Shown: piece by piece, positions 1 to 7,747 of the stretch
Layout: each line of letters starts with the position of its first letter
Position numbering within the stretch: position 1 is the first letter of the stretch
NCBI GenBank assembly: GCA_046331265.1
Contig: JAXLRE010000006.1
Coordinates: 48,761 to 112,760 of the forward strand
Length of the DNA stretch: 64,000 nucleotides
Direction of reading: 5' to 3'
Source of the DNA: JAGPDB01 sp046331265
Lineage (GTDB): Bacteria > Actinomycetota > Acidimicrobiia > IMCC26256 > JAGPDB01
Program-made: the position numbers and the translations under genes
The notes under the pieces: generated by a model
The model's input: only the letters and a program-made list of their open reading frames with translations
The model's database searches: none
Told to the model about the DNA's origin: nothing

Positions 1-240
1 TTCTAGAGCTAGCAGCATTGCAATAATTTCAAATACATGAGTAACACCACCTGTAGGCAGTGGTAGAGCTGGTATTGACAATAATAGAAAGAAAGCTAGT
101 GCAAAACTTTTTTCATCAAATATTTCTTCAAGTCCAGCAATTGTTTTTTTCTCAGGTGAATCAAGCCAACTTTGGAGTTGCTCAGAAAAAATAATTTCTT
201 CTCGTTCTTTCTTTTCTTTATCTTTACTCGTCGACATCAT
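1..240 (-). CDS. ExoD-like membrane protein, N-terminal part
   Basis: The gene runs off the left edge, so only about 80 N-terminal residues are seen. After a charged Lys/Glu-rich start, the sequence continues with a short acidic helix, then 'KSFALAFFLLLSIPALPLP' followed by 'TGGVTHVFEI'. This is the pattern of the ExoD family of membrane proteins (exopolysaccharide synthesis), in which a 'SF-hydrophobic-PLPPGV' block follows an amphipathic helix. Two in-frame ATG codons (240 and 237) are possible starts. The gene begins inside the end of the upstream DsbA-like gene (stop at 224), so translation may be coupled. Family assignment rests on this short segment only. Confidence 0.6.
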   Translation of the reverse strand, partial: MMSTSKDKEKKEREEIIFSEQLQSWLDSPEKKTIAGLEEIFDEKSFALAFFLLLSIPALPLPTGGVTHVFEIIAMLLALE

Positions 241-871
241 TAAACAATCTATTAGTAGTTTTCACTTTAGATCGACCTGAACGAGTTCTTTTGAGTTCAT
301 AGAATTCTGAACAAGCAGCGAACTTTGCAAGACCATCGAATAATTCAAGACCAAGTTCTTTTTCTGGTAGTTTTGATAGTACAGGTCCAAAAAAGCCTTG
401 TTTTTCGCCTTTTTCATTTTCAAATATTATTAGAGGTACTCCTACATCGTCACCAACAATGGATATGGCTTGATTAATATTTGACTGTAAAGAGACGTCT
501 AGTTCTTTGTTGTTACCTTGCTCAATATATTTAGGATCTAAATTTAATTTCTCTATTACTTTTTCTATGAAGTTATCGTCATCTAGCTTGCTGTTCAGAT
601 GATATGCATAGCCAAACTCAGTGTATAAAAGTCCTCTGTCTATGTTTTCAGCTTTAGCGATTGCTTCAATGATTCTGAGTACTTGATGTGATGTAGTGTG
701 CGCTTCTAAATGGCCAGTAGTGTCGTTTCCTGTGAGCTCATCATTCTTCATAGCTAGCGAGAAACCAATCCAATTAATATTGAGATCTCGTTCTGTTGAT
801 ACTTCACAGAGCCAGCGGCTTGTAATCCAACACCAAGGACAACTTGGATCAAAATAAAAATCGATATTCAT
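224..871 (-). CDS. DsbA-fold oxidoreductase, mycothiol-linked nitroreductase type
   Basis: A 215-residue thioredoxin-fold protein. It opens with a beta strand and the active-site block 'FYFDPSCPWCWITSRWL' (CPWC at residues 11-14), followed by an all-helical insertion. That layout matches DsbA-family enzymes of actinobacteria such as the Rv2466c type, which use mycothiol and often have CPWC or CPWA. 'GVPLIIF' near residue 145 supplies the cis-proline loop. No signal peptide is present, so the protein is probably cytoplasmic. The start codon lies 6 nt behind a perfect TATAAT on the minus strand (878-883), so the transcript is probably leaderless. The gene is co-oriented with the ExoD-like gene and overlaps its start. 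Physiological substrate unknown. Confidence 0.8.
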   Translation of the reverse strand: MNIDFYFDPSCPWCWITSRWLCEVSTERDLNINWIGFSLAMKNDELTGNDTTGHLEAHTTSHQVLRIIEAIAKAENIDRGLLYTEFGYAYHLNSKLDDDNFIEKVIEKLNLDPKYIEQGNNKELDVSLQSNINQAISIVGDDVGVPLIIFENEKGEKQGFFGPVLSKLPEKELGLELFDGLAKFAACSEFYELKRTRSGRSKVKTTNRLFNDVDE

Positions 872-918
872 TAATTTATTATAGATAGGTATTTTGGATT
901 TACTAGTACGATATATGT

Positions 919-1791
919 ATGTCCAAAATTATTCTAGAAAATGTTACAAAAACATTTAAAGAAAAGATTGCATTGGACAAAGTCAGTCTTTCAATTCCCC
1001 CAGGTGAGATCTTTGGTTTTTTAGGTCCTAATGGTGCAGGCAAATCGACAACCATTAGATGCATAATGGGATTTATATATCCTGATACAGGAAATATTTT
1101 TGTTAATAAAGAAAAAGTCGACAAAAATAATTCAAATTATCGACAGATTATTGGGTACGTTCCATCTGATTTACATTTAAACGATGATTGGACAGCATCC
1201 CAGCATCTTGAATTCATATCTAGTTCAAGAAATGTTAATTTAAATGTCGGTTCCTTAATTGAACGATTAAATCTGGAGCTTGACACTAAATCTAAACATT
1301 TATCGACAGGGAACCGTCAGAAACTCGGATTTTTATTGGCCTTATGTGTCGAACCCGAAGTTCTTATATTAGATGAGCCGACAAAAGGTTTAGACCCAAT
1401 ATTGCAAGAAGCAATGTATGAAATACTTCTTGAATTTAAAAATAATGGTGGAAGTGTCTTTTTCTCATCACATAATTTAAATGAGGTCGAAAGGATCTGC
1501 GACAGAGTCGGAATAATCAGAAAAGGACAGATAGTTGCTAATGAAACTATTAACGATCTAAGAGGTAAAAAAATACATATTGTAAAGGCGTCGTTTATTG
1601 ATGAGGAAGTGCCTGATTTTTCAAAGTTTTCAAGCAAAATAATTGTTAATGACAAACAAGTTGAAGTTCACATAGAAGGCGACCTCAATTCGATTGTAAG
1701 AGAAATTTCAAAACATAATATTGCTGATCTGACGATTGAGCATGCAAGTCTAGAAGATGTATTCCTTCATTTTTATGAGGATAAAAAATGA
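919..1791 (+). CDS. ABC transporter ATP-binding protein (ABC-2 type)
   Basis: A 290-residue ATPase of the NatA/CcmA class. Walker A 'GPNGAGKST' lies near residues 37-45. The signature region reads 'HLSTGNRQKLGF' (a degenerate LSGGQ, as in drug and lantibiotic exporters), Walker B 'LILDEPTKGLDP' follows, and the H-loop is in 'FFSSHNLNEVERICDR'. The C-terminal 80 residues form the usual accessory domain. The stop codon overlaps the start of the permease gene by 4 nt (ATGA), so the two are translationally coupled. The pair sits directly upstream of a two-component system, an arrangement common for export or detoxification modules whose expression is set by the adjoining regulator. The substrate cannot be read from the sequence. 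Confidence 0.92.
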   Translation: MSKIILENVTKTFKEKIALDKVSLSIPPGEIFGFLGPNGAGKSTTIRCIMGFIYPDTGNIFVNKEKVDKNNSNYRQIIGYVPSDLHLNDDWTASQHLEFISSSRNVNLNVGSLIERLNLELDTKSKHLSTGNRQKLGFLLALCVEPEVLILDEPTKGLDPILQEAMYEILLEFKNNGGSVFFSSHNLNEVERICDRVGIIRKGQIVANETINDLRGKKIHIVKASFIDEEVPDFSKFSSKIIVNDKQVEVHIEGDLNSIVREISKHNIADLTIEHASLEDVFLHFYEDKK

Positions 1792-2591
1792 AGTCTTTAA
1801 TTATTCGTGAGTTTAAAAGAAATAAAACTTCATTCATTATCTACTGTGTTATTGCTGTCGCATTCGTATGGATGTATGTTGCTCTTTTCCCATCTATTGC
1901 TGCGCAGTCAAAACAGTTAGATAAGTTATTGAAATCATTTCCGGATACCATTATGAAAGCATTTGGTGTTGATAAAACAGGCTTTAATTCAGTTGAAAAA
2001 TATTTAGCTACAGAATTGATGAGTATCTTGTGGCCAATAATCGCAATAGTTTTGTGTCTTTCTCGAGGTGGATCGACGATTGCAGGAGATATTGAAAACA
2101 AAACTATTGGTTTAGAGCTTTCTTTACCTGTAAGTCGAATTAAATTGTTTTTTGCAAAGTTTATTGGGACTTGGCTTTCAGTAACATTGTTTAGCTTCGT
2201 TTCTATTTTGTCAATTATTCCTATATGTATGGCATATTCTATTGATGTTCATGTGGAAAATATATTTACTCTTTTTCTTTTAACATTGCTTTTTTCAACT
2301 TCCTTATTGTGTGTGACAATCGCGTTTTCAGCGTTCTTTTCAGAAAAAGGAAAGGTATATTTTTCAGTTGGAGCTGTATTGCTCATCTCGTATGCTATTA
2401 ATATTTTCGCGTTACTAAGTAAAACATTTTCATTTTTGAAATATGGTTCAATATTTCATTATTTTGATACTTTAAGCGCTTTATCTGATAGCAAGATAAG
2501 CATTTCTTCACTTATCTTCTTTATCGCAGTTACTCTCATATCTTTACCAATTGGAGTAACTACTTTTAAGAATCGAGATATTTCGATCTAA
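1788..2591 (+). CDS. ABC-2 type transporter permease
   Basis: A 267-residue integral membrane protein with about six predicted transmembrane segments. The first follows 'REFKRNKTSFIIY', and the last lies just before 'GVTTFKNRDISI' at the C-terminus. A conserved ABC-2 stretch, 'GDIENKTIGLELSLPVSR', lies between the second and third membrane segments and is typical of NatB-like exporters with an elongated extracellular loop after the first helix. It overlaps the ATPase gene by 4 nt and so forms a two-gene exporter. The downstream regulator has its own promoter signals at 2607-2638. Confidence 0.88.
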   Translation: MKSLIIREFKRNKTSFIIYCVIAVAFVWMYVALFPSIAAQSKQLDKLLKSFPDTIMKAFGVDKTGFNSVEKYLATELMSILWPIIAIVLCLSRGGSTIAGDIENKTIGLELSLPVSRIKLFFAKFIGTWLSVTLFSFVSILSIIPICMAYSIDVHVENIFTLFLLTLLFSTSLLCVTIAFSAFFSEKGKVYFSVGAVLLISYAINIFALLSKTFSFLKYGSIFHYFDTLSALSDSKISISSLIFFIAVTLISLPIGVTTFKNRDISI

Positions 2592-2606
2592 CCAATAAAT
2601 AGATAA

Positions 2607-2638
2607 TTCAGCTAAATTTCAGTAAATATAGCTACAAT
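2607..2638 (+). promoter_or_regulatory. direct-repeat box and -10 of the response regulator gene
   Basis: TTCAG at 2607-2611 is repeated as TTCAG at 2618-2622, an 11-nt phase typical of OmpR-family tandem half-sites. A -10 hexamer TACAAT lies at 2633-2638, 6 nt before the GTG start at 2645, so the mRNA is probably leaderless. A near copy with identical spacing lies upstream of the small anchored-protein gene (4371-4402). I infer autoregulation by the adjacent response regulator. Confidence 0.55.
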
Positions 2639-2644
2639 TTTGAT

Positions 2645-3325
2645 GTGAAGATATTAGTTGTTGAAGATGAGCCTAAATTAGTTCGTATTATGACGTCTGG
2701 GCTTAAGTTACAAGGCTGGACTAGCCAGAATGCAACAACGGCTCAAGATGCTATCGAATTTTTAAAATATGAATCATTTGACGTTGTTCTTTTAGATCGC
2801 ATGCTAGAAGATGGCAGCGATGGTATGGAAGTTTGTGATTACATGAGGAAACACAACTTTGAATCACCTATTTTATTTTTAAGCGCAAAAAATGAGATCG
2901 AAGATCGAATTGGAGGATTGAATGCTGGAGCAGATGATTATCTAGGGAAACCCTTCGACATGAACGAATTATATGCACGCGTTCGAGCGTTGATCCGGCG
3001 TCCCGCATCAACGATTGGGCCTATTTATAAATCGGGTGAGATCCAAATTGATCTTACAAAGAAAACAATGAAGATTGGACCCAATGATATTGAACTTACT
3101 AAGAAGGAATTTTCTTTAATTGAATATCTAGTATCGAATAAAGGTTTAATACTTTCAAAAGAGCAAATAATTAATCACGTATGGGAATACGAGTCTGACA
3201 TACTCCCAAACACTGTTGAAGCGACTGTAAAAAATATTAGAAATAAAATTAAGAAGTACTCAAACAATGAAAAACTAATTTCAACTGTTAGAGGTTTTGG
3301 ATATAAATTAACAGAGCAGGAATAA
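2645..3325 (+). CDS. OmpR-family response regulator
   Basis: A 226-residue DNA-binding regulator. The receiver domain spans residues 1-115, with the acidic pocket 'VVEDE', the phospho-acceptor Asp51 in 'VVLLDRMLEDGSDG', the conserved Ser/Thr in 'LFLSAK' and Lys in 'LGKPFD'. The C-terminal winged helix (about 130-224) carries 'ELTKKEFSLIEYL' and ends 'TVRGFGYKL', both standard for OmpR/PhoB. It starts at GTG. The kinase gene begins 1 nt after its stop, so the two form an operon and are almost certainly partners. The flanking direct repeats suggest it binds both its own promoter and that of the gene at 4431. Confidence 0.93.
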   Translation: MKILVVEDEPKLVRIMTSGLKLQGWTSQNATTAQDAIEFLKYESFDVVLLDRMLEDGSDGMEVCDYMRKHNFESPILFLSAKNEIEDRIGGLNAGADDYLGKPFDMNELYARVRALIRRPASTIGPIYKSGEIQIDLTKKTMKIGPNDIELTKKEFSLIEYLVSNKGLILSKEQIINHVWEYESDILPNTVEATVKNIRNKIKKYSNNEKLISTVRGFGYKLTEQE

Positions 3326-3326
3326 A

Positions 3327-4352
3327 ATGTTTAAGTCTGCAACCATAAAGTTAACCCTGTTTTATACTGCTGCTATTTTCTTAGTTTGTTTGGTTTTTTC
3401 TATATCGATATATGCATTAGCTTCGAGCAGAGTAGAAAATGAAGCCAGGAAACAAGAAACAATATTTAGAGAATATAATCAAGCTAACAATCCCAGCGCG
3501 CAGCCACCCCGATCAGATGATCCTGGTGATGACATAAGAGATCGTATTAGGGTACAAATTAAATCTGATCGTAAAGGATTGTTATCTAACATAGTTATGG
3601 TTGATTTCGTTTTGATTTCCTTTGGGGCCATAGCAAGTTATTATTTTGCACGGAAAACTTTGTATCCGATAAGTGTCTCGATGGAAAAACAAAAGCAATT
3701 TACTTCTAATGCAAGCCACGAACTTCGTACGCCTTTGAGTGTCATGAAAGCTGAAATTGGACTAGCGCTTGACCAGAAGCTTAATGCCGAAGAAATGAAA
3801 GAAGTTCTTAAATCAAATATGGAGGAAATTGATCGACTTACAGATCTTTCTGACCAACTTCTATTACTTACTTCTATTGATAAAAATTCAATTGAAATGG
3901 AAAAGGTAAACTTATCTGAAATTGTTAATGCTCAAATAAAGACATTCAGTACAAATTCGAAGTTAAAGTTCGTAGCAAATATAGATGACAATATATATGT
4001 ATATGGTAATTCCCGACTCTTGGAAAATTATTTAAAAATACTTTTAGAGAATGCTTTAACATATACAAAAAAAGATCAACCAGAAGTAAAAGTAATTTTA
4101 AGAAAAAATTCAAATAACTCATGTACGCTTTCTGTTGAAGATAACGGTGTGGGTATAGCCCAAGAGGACCTATCAAAAATATTCGATCGATTCTACAGAT
4201 CAAAATCAGCAAATAAAATAAGTCGTAAAGGACACGGATTGGGTCTATCTATAGCTTCCGAAATTGCTAAGAAACATTCCTCAATTATTGCTGTTAAATC
4301 AGAATTAGATACATACACCATATTTTCAATGGATTTAAGGTGTTATGAATAA
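3327..4352 (+). CDS. sensor histidine kinase
   Basis: A 341-residue membrane kinase. The first transmembrane helix is at about residues 8-32. A short (~50 residue) charged, Pro- and Asp-rich extracytoplasmic segment follows, then a second helix at about 86-108 and only a remnant linker ('YFARKTLYPI') instead of a full HAMP domain. The dimerisation H-box 'FTSNASHELRTPLSV' places the phospho-accepting His at 131. The ATPase domain shows N- and G-boxes ('LLENALTYT', 'VEDNGVGI', 'FDRFYRSKS', 'GHGLGLSIA'). The small sensor loop suggests it detects either a membrane or cationic signal or an accessory protein. The anchored protein encoded next is a candidate. Confidence 0.93.
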   Translation: MFKSATIKLTLFYTAAIFLVCLVFSISIYALASSRVENEARKQETIFREYNQANNPSAQPPRSDDPGDDIRDRIRVQIKSDRKGLLSNIVMVDFVLISFGAIASYYFARKTLYPISVSMEKQKQFTSNASHELRTPLSVMKAEIGLALDQKLNAEEMKEVLKSNMEEIDRLTDLSDQLLLLTSIDKNSIEMEKVNLSEIVNAQIKTFSTNSKLKFVANIDDNIYVYGNSRLLENYLKILLENALTYTKKDQPEVKVILRKNSNNSCTLSVEDNGVGIAQEDLSKIFDRFYRSKSANKISRKGHGLGLSIASEIAKKHSSIIAVKSELDTYTIFSMDLRCYE

Positions 4353-4370
4353 TTTTAAAAATTGATGTTT

Positions 4371-4402
4371 TTCAGCTACAAATCAGTTTGAAATGCGATA
4401 TT
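4371..4402 (+). promoter_or_regulatory. second response-regulator box with -10
   Basis: TTCAG at 4371-4375 and ATCAG at 4382-4386 repeat with the same 11-nt phase as the box at 2607. The 17-nt segments match at 14 positions. A -10 GATATT preceded by TGC (extended -10) starts at 4397, exactly 26 nt from the box start, as at the other site. This should drive the anchored-protein gene at 4431. Confidence 0.5.
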
Positions 4403-4430
4403 GATTTCAAAAGATGTAAAAGGAGATCTT

Positions 4431-4961
4431 ATGAAAGACAAAAAGTTACTGTTAGCAATAGGTGCATCAGTGCTATCGACATTATTTTTGGTTGCTATAG
4501 CATTCTTTGCTTTTAACGCAAACCATATCGGCGACCGGCGTAATGATATTCGACCGGGCCGACCAATGGCATTTAAGCAACAAAGGCCAAAGTTAAATGC
4601 TTCTCAAATTAAAAAGATGCAAGCACAGCAGAAAGTCGACTTAGTAGCTCATCTCGATCAACTGGTTAAAGATTCAAAAATAACAACTGATCAAAAAACA
4701 AAGATTGTAGAATTTTTCGACGCAAACTTACCTAAATTGAAACAAAATCAAACAGAAGCACAACGTCATGCTGCTGTGGATTCATTTAAAACAAAATTAG
4801 ATGATTTTGCAAAACAAAACAACATAGACGTAACTCTTCTTCAACCTCAAATGAGAATACATCAAAGTCCAGAAGGAGATCATGACAATCGAGGTCCGGG
4901 TGGAGATTTTGATCGCCAGGGACCTAGAGGGGGATTCGATCACGAGGATGGAGATCGCTAA
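4431..4961 (+). CDS. small membrane-anchored protein of the two-component system
   Basis: The ATG at 4431 follows a strong AGGAG at 4421-4425 with 6-nt spacing, so I prefer it over an earlier in-frame TTG at 4401. The 176-residue product has an N-terminal membrane segment (about residues 5-27) with no obvious cleavage site. A charged helical region follows, containing 'HLDQLVKDSKITTDQ', reminiscent of the small 'LV-DGTIT-QA' helical repeats of DUF2680-like secreted proteins. The tail is rich in Gly, Asp, His and Arg ('GPGGDFDRQGPRGGFDHEDG') and could bind cations. Its position after the kinase and its own regulator box make it a likely target or modulator of the system. Function is not established. 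Confidence 0.7.
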   Translation: MKDKKLLLAIGASVLSTLFLVAIAFFAFNANHIGDRRNDIRPGRPMAFKQQRPKLNASQIKKMQAQQKVDLVAHLDQLVKDSKITTDQKTKIVEFFDANLPKLKQNQTEAQRHAAVDSFKTKLDDFAKQNNIDVTLLQPQMRIHQSPEGDHDNRGPGGDFDRQGPRGGFDHEDGDR

Positions 4962-4966
4962 CTAAT

Positions 4967-6058
4967 TTAAGGTAACGCGGTTACATTGCCTTTGTAATCA
5001 TGCCATGTATGATTCTCAAAGTCGTAAAGCTTGCATGCTTTTGTAGCACGAATGTAATCGCGGAACTTTAATTTCTTTTCTTTAATTTCAGGAAACTCTT
5101 TAATTAAAGCATCAGCAGCCTTATCTAGGTTATAGCAAGGTATTCTCATGTCAACGTGATGAGGTACATGCACAAAAATATTGTAGAAGAACAAATAATT
5201 GATTGGTTTAGACAAGTGTAGAACTGTTGTACCTTCGATTTGTCCTTTGAAACTGTCCCATTCGTTTCGTGGCCACCATTTAATATCAGGGGATATGTGG
5301 TGAACATATACAGTCCAACCGATTATTGTCATGAAACCAAACCAAGGTACGGCAATGATCTTTACAACAATCCAGATTGCACCTGCAATTGATCCGTAAT
5401 GCATTAAGCCATATGCACACAATGCGACGATTGAAACAAGCCCAAACGCTAAAACAAATCTAACGTCTTTCTTGATTCTTTCGCGGTAACGCTCTGGAGG
5501 GTTGAACCAGATCATTTTGTCAAACCACACATTGCGTGTGTAATACAAACCAGATCCTATTGCGCTCCACTCAACTTTGTGCTGAAACTTTCTAAAAGCA
5601 TTCATTTTTTTAAATTGTTCAACAGTCGTTGGCATCCAAACAAAATCCATTTGTTCACGAACGGTATGTCCATGATGTAAACGGTTGTGGCCTAATAGCC
5701 ATCCTTCATATGAATGAAGTTCTGGAAGAAAAAGTAAACGGCCAATAATTTTGTTTGCTTTCTTCGAATTGAATAGTGAACCGTGAGCTGCATCATGTCC
5801 AACAACGAACATCCCAGCTAAAGCAGCTGAAGCAAATAACCATCCAAGAAATACAACGATAGGATTATCGGTTGAGAACAAAACTATTAATGACAATACC
5901 CAAATGGTTACGGCTCTTGTAACGATTAAGGCACCTTTATGTGTAGGGCGGTCTAAGCATTCTTTAGGAATAGCATCTAGAGCTGGCTTTAAAGTTCGTA
6001 CTTTTTTAGAGCCGACACCTGCGAATTCATTTGACAGTGATTTAGTAGGATTTTGCAA
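4967..6058 (-). CDS. fatty acid desaturase family protein
   Basis: A 363-residue membrane di-iron enzyme. The three histidine clusters are HDAAH (residues 88-92), HNRLHHGH (124-131) and HVPHH (297-301), set between four hydrophobic stretches. These residues hold the di-iron centre that introduces double bonds into acyl chains, or hydroxylates or ketolates carotenoids in related enzymes. The length and the H-x3-H / H-x3-HH / H-x2-HH spacing fit acyl-lipid desaturases best. The gene stands alone, convergent with the anchored-protein gene (5-nt gap). A palindromic operator lies 7 nt upstream of the start, suggesting control by a TetR-type repressor. The regulator is not encoded in this window. 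Confidence 0.88.
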   Translation of the reverse strand: MQNPTKSLSNEFAGVGSKKVRTLKPALDAIPKECLDRPTHKGALIVTRAVTIWVLSLIVLFSTDNPIVVFLGWLFASAALAGMFVVGHDAAHGSLFNSKKANKIIGRLLFLPELHSYEGWLLGHNRLHHGHTVREQMDFVWMPTTVEQFKKMNAFRKFQHKVEWSAIGSGLYYTRNVWFDKMIWFNPPERYRERIKKDVRFVLAFGLVSIVALCAYGLMHYGSIAGAIWIVVKIIAVPWFGFMTIIGWTVYVHHISPDIKWWPRNEWDSFKGQIEGTTVLHLSKPINYLFFYNIFVHVPHHVDMRIPCYNLDKAADALIKEFPEIKEKKLKFRDYIRATKACKLYDFENHTWHDYKGNVTALP

Positions 6059-6064
6059 GACTGA

Positions 6065-6080
6065 CCTTCCGTTCGGTAGG
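6065..6080. promoter_or_regulatory. TetR-type palindromic operator of the desaturase gene
   Basis: The 16-mer CCTTCCGTTCGGTAGG is a near-perfect palindrome (CCTNCCGNNCGGNAGG, 12 of 16 positions symmetric). It lies just upstream of the desaturase start, where a bound repressor would block initiation. Its CCG/CGG core is typical of TetR-family operators. A TTGACG on the minus strand about 40 nt upstream may be the -35 element, although no strong -10 is visible. Confidence 0.5.
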
Positions 6081-6174
6081 GCGATATGTCCATTTATGAT
6101 AGCGTCAAAAATGGGCTATGTCTATGCCAAGGTCATTAAATGTGCAATATTTTGTAAACGACGACTTACCTATG

Positions 6175-6227
6175 CGTGTTGGGTCGATTTTCTATTGTTT
6201 TTTGTTTAAAAACCCCCCCCAACACCG
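6175..6227. repeat. interspersed GTTGGGT palindrome (type B, degenerate)
   Basis: The left arm begins CGTGTTGGGTCGATTTT and the right arm ends AAAACCCCCCCCAACACC, so the ends pair although the centre has decayed. It matches the perfect copy at 47703-47753. The right arm lies inside the 3' end of the LPxTG gene and supplies its last codons. It contains a run of eight C at 6213-6220. Confidence 0.7.
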
Positions 6228-7642
6228 TAAAACGAATGGGAACAAAGAACTAAAATAAGACCAAATAGGATTAAAGCAAAAGCAGTAGGAAAGTTATTCT
6301 CTGCACCTGTTGCAGGCAAAGTTGAATCCAAGTATCGAATTGTATTTTCACCTAATACTTGAACACCGTTTTGAACTGCACTGTAATCTTGTACGCTACT
6401 TGGATCTAAAGTCAATGCAAAAGTTGTTCCTCTAGAAATGCCTTTAACTCTAACTTCCCAAGTGTAATTATCTAATTGGCTAAAACTTGTAACAGAAACG
6501 CCACTAGCTAATGCCAAGTCATCTTGAATAAAAGATGGTGCATAAATTAGCTTGTTAAAGCTAACACGGAAACAGCCAGTGCCATCTGTTGTAAATTCTT
6601 TTTGACTTGGGCAACGATTGACTGTGACTTTTAGCTCACTGTTATCAAAAGCAAGTACTACTAAATTGTTATTGTCAGTTATCGTTGCTGGATCAATTCC
6701 AGCGAAAACTGTTGCTTGAGTTCTAATTGAATCAAGATCGTCTCCAACGGCAACTCCAACAACTACAGTGCTACCTGTTGCAAAAGCAGTATTAGCAACT
6801 AAATTAATAATGACTTTTCCACTTTGACCAGGACTTAAAACTCCACCTACTGGAGTAAACTGGCAACCAACAATATCTCCGGCATACGATGCCAAACCAG
6901 GGACCGAAGAAGCAGGTCCAATTGTTCCACAAGCATCAACGTTTAGAGGGTCGTTAGTGTCTGCATCAAGTCCGTTTGTATATGTCACGCCACCAGGTAA
7001 CACGAAGTAAACACCAAGCTTGCTTGAAGATGGATTATCTATATATGTGCCTTGTCCAGAATTTGTAAGTGTAACTTCATAACTAACAGGTGTTCCGTTT
7101 GTAATAGGACCTGATGTTAAAAGTCTTGTAGATATAACTAGATCTGGGTCAGCTGCAATTGGAGCAGAAGTATATGATGCAGAATCATTAGAACTATTTG
7201 AATCCACATTATTTGAAGTATCTGATAATTTGCTGGACAAAATTGTCGATGTTACTTGTATCTGTTGCCCAATAGATCCAGCAGTACCAATAAAACCTAA
7301 CGCAACGATTTGAGATCCTTCCAAAGTGCCGGTCCATTTTTGTAAAGTATTGTTATACGAACCATTGTCTGTTGCATTTGAGGATGCAAAGCCACTAGGT
7401 AGTGCTAATGAATCCGTGACCGTAAAGTTCGAAAAAGTTGTGTCGAGAGATATTTCACCAATTGAATCTGTACCAGCGTTATGTATGACGATTGCAAAGG
7501 CTCGTTCGCCGGCAACACTTTGAATTGAAATTTCTAAGTCGCTTGTTCCATCTTGAGGAGTAGCATTCAACGCGAAAGCGCCTGAAGGTGCAGAGATTAA
7601 TAATGTCAGTAAAAGGCCGCAAAATATCAAGAGTTTCTTCAT
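6206..7642 (-). CDS. LPxTG-anchored surface protein with beta-sandwich repeats
   Basis: A 478-residue exported protein. The N-terminal signal peptide is 'MKKLLIFCGLLLTLLISAPSG' cut to its hydrophobic core (residues 5-24). It is followed by Ser/Thr/Asp/Gly-rich beta-sandwich modules like those of DUF11/CARDB-type cell-surface proteins. A sorting motif LPATG lies at 442-446, followed by a hydrophobic helix. The usual positively charged tail is missing: the protein ends 'SHSFYGVGGGF', and those last residues are encoded by an interspersed palindrome with a G8 tract (coding sense). A one-base contraction of the tract would extend the end into a Lys/Arg-containing tail. Sortase anchoring is inferred, and no sortase is in the window. 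Confidence 0.78.
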   Translation of the reverse strand: MKKLLIFCGLLLTLLISAPSGAFALNATPQDGTSDLEISIQSVAGERAFAIVIHNAGTDSIGEISLDTTFSNFTVTDSLALPSGFASSNATDNGSYNNTLQKWTGTLEGSQIVALGFIGTAGSIGQQIQVTSTILSSKLSDTSNNVDSNSSNDSASYTSAPIAADPDLVISTRLLTSGPITNGTPVSYEVTLTNSGQGTYIDNPSSSKLGVYFVLPGGVTYTNGLDADTNDPLNVDACGTIGPASSVPGLASYAGDIVGCQFTPVGGVLSPGQSGKVIINLVANTAFATGSTVVVGVAVGDDLDSIRTQATVFAGIDPATITDNNNLVVLAFDNSELKVTVNRCPSQKEFTTDGTGCFRVSFNKLIYAPSFIQDDLALASGVSVTSFSQLDNYTWEVRVKGISRGTTFALTLDPSSVQDYSAVQNGVQVLGENTIRYLDSTLPATGAENNFPTAFALILFGLILVLCSHSFYGVGGGF

Positions 7643-7747
7643 GTTAAATGTATCGGCAATATGGGTAAATTCATTAATTCGAACATTGAATCGTATTTTC
7701 CCAGCTATTTAGTCATTTCCTCACATATTTGTTAGCATCTAGGCCTT

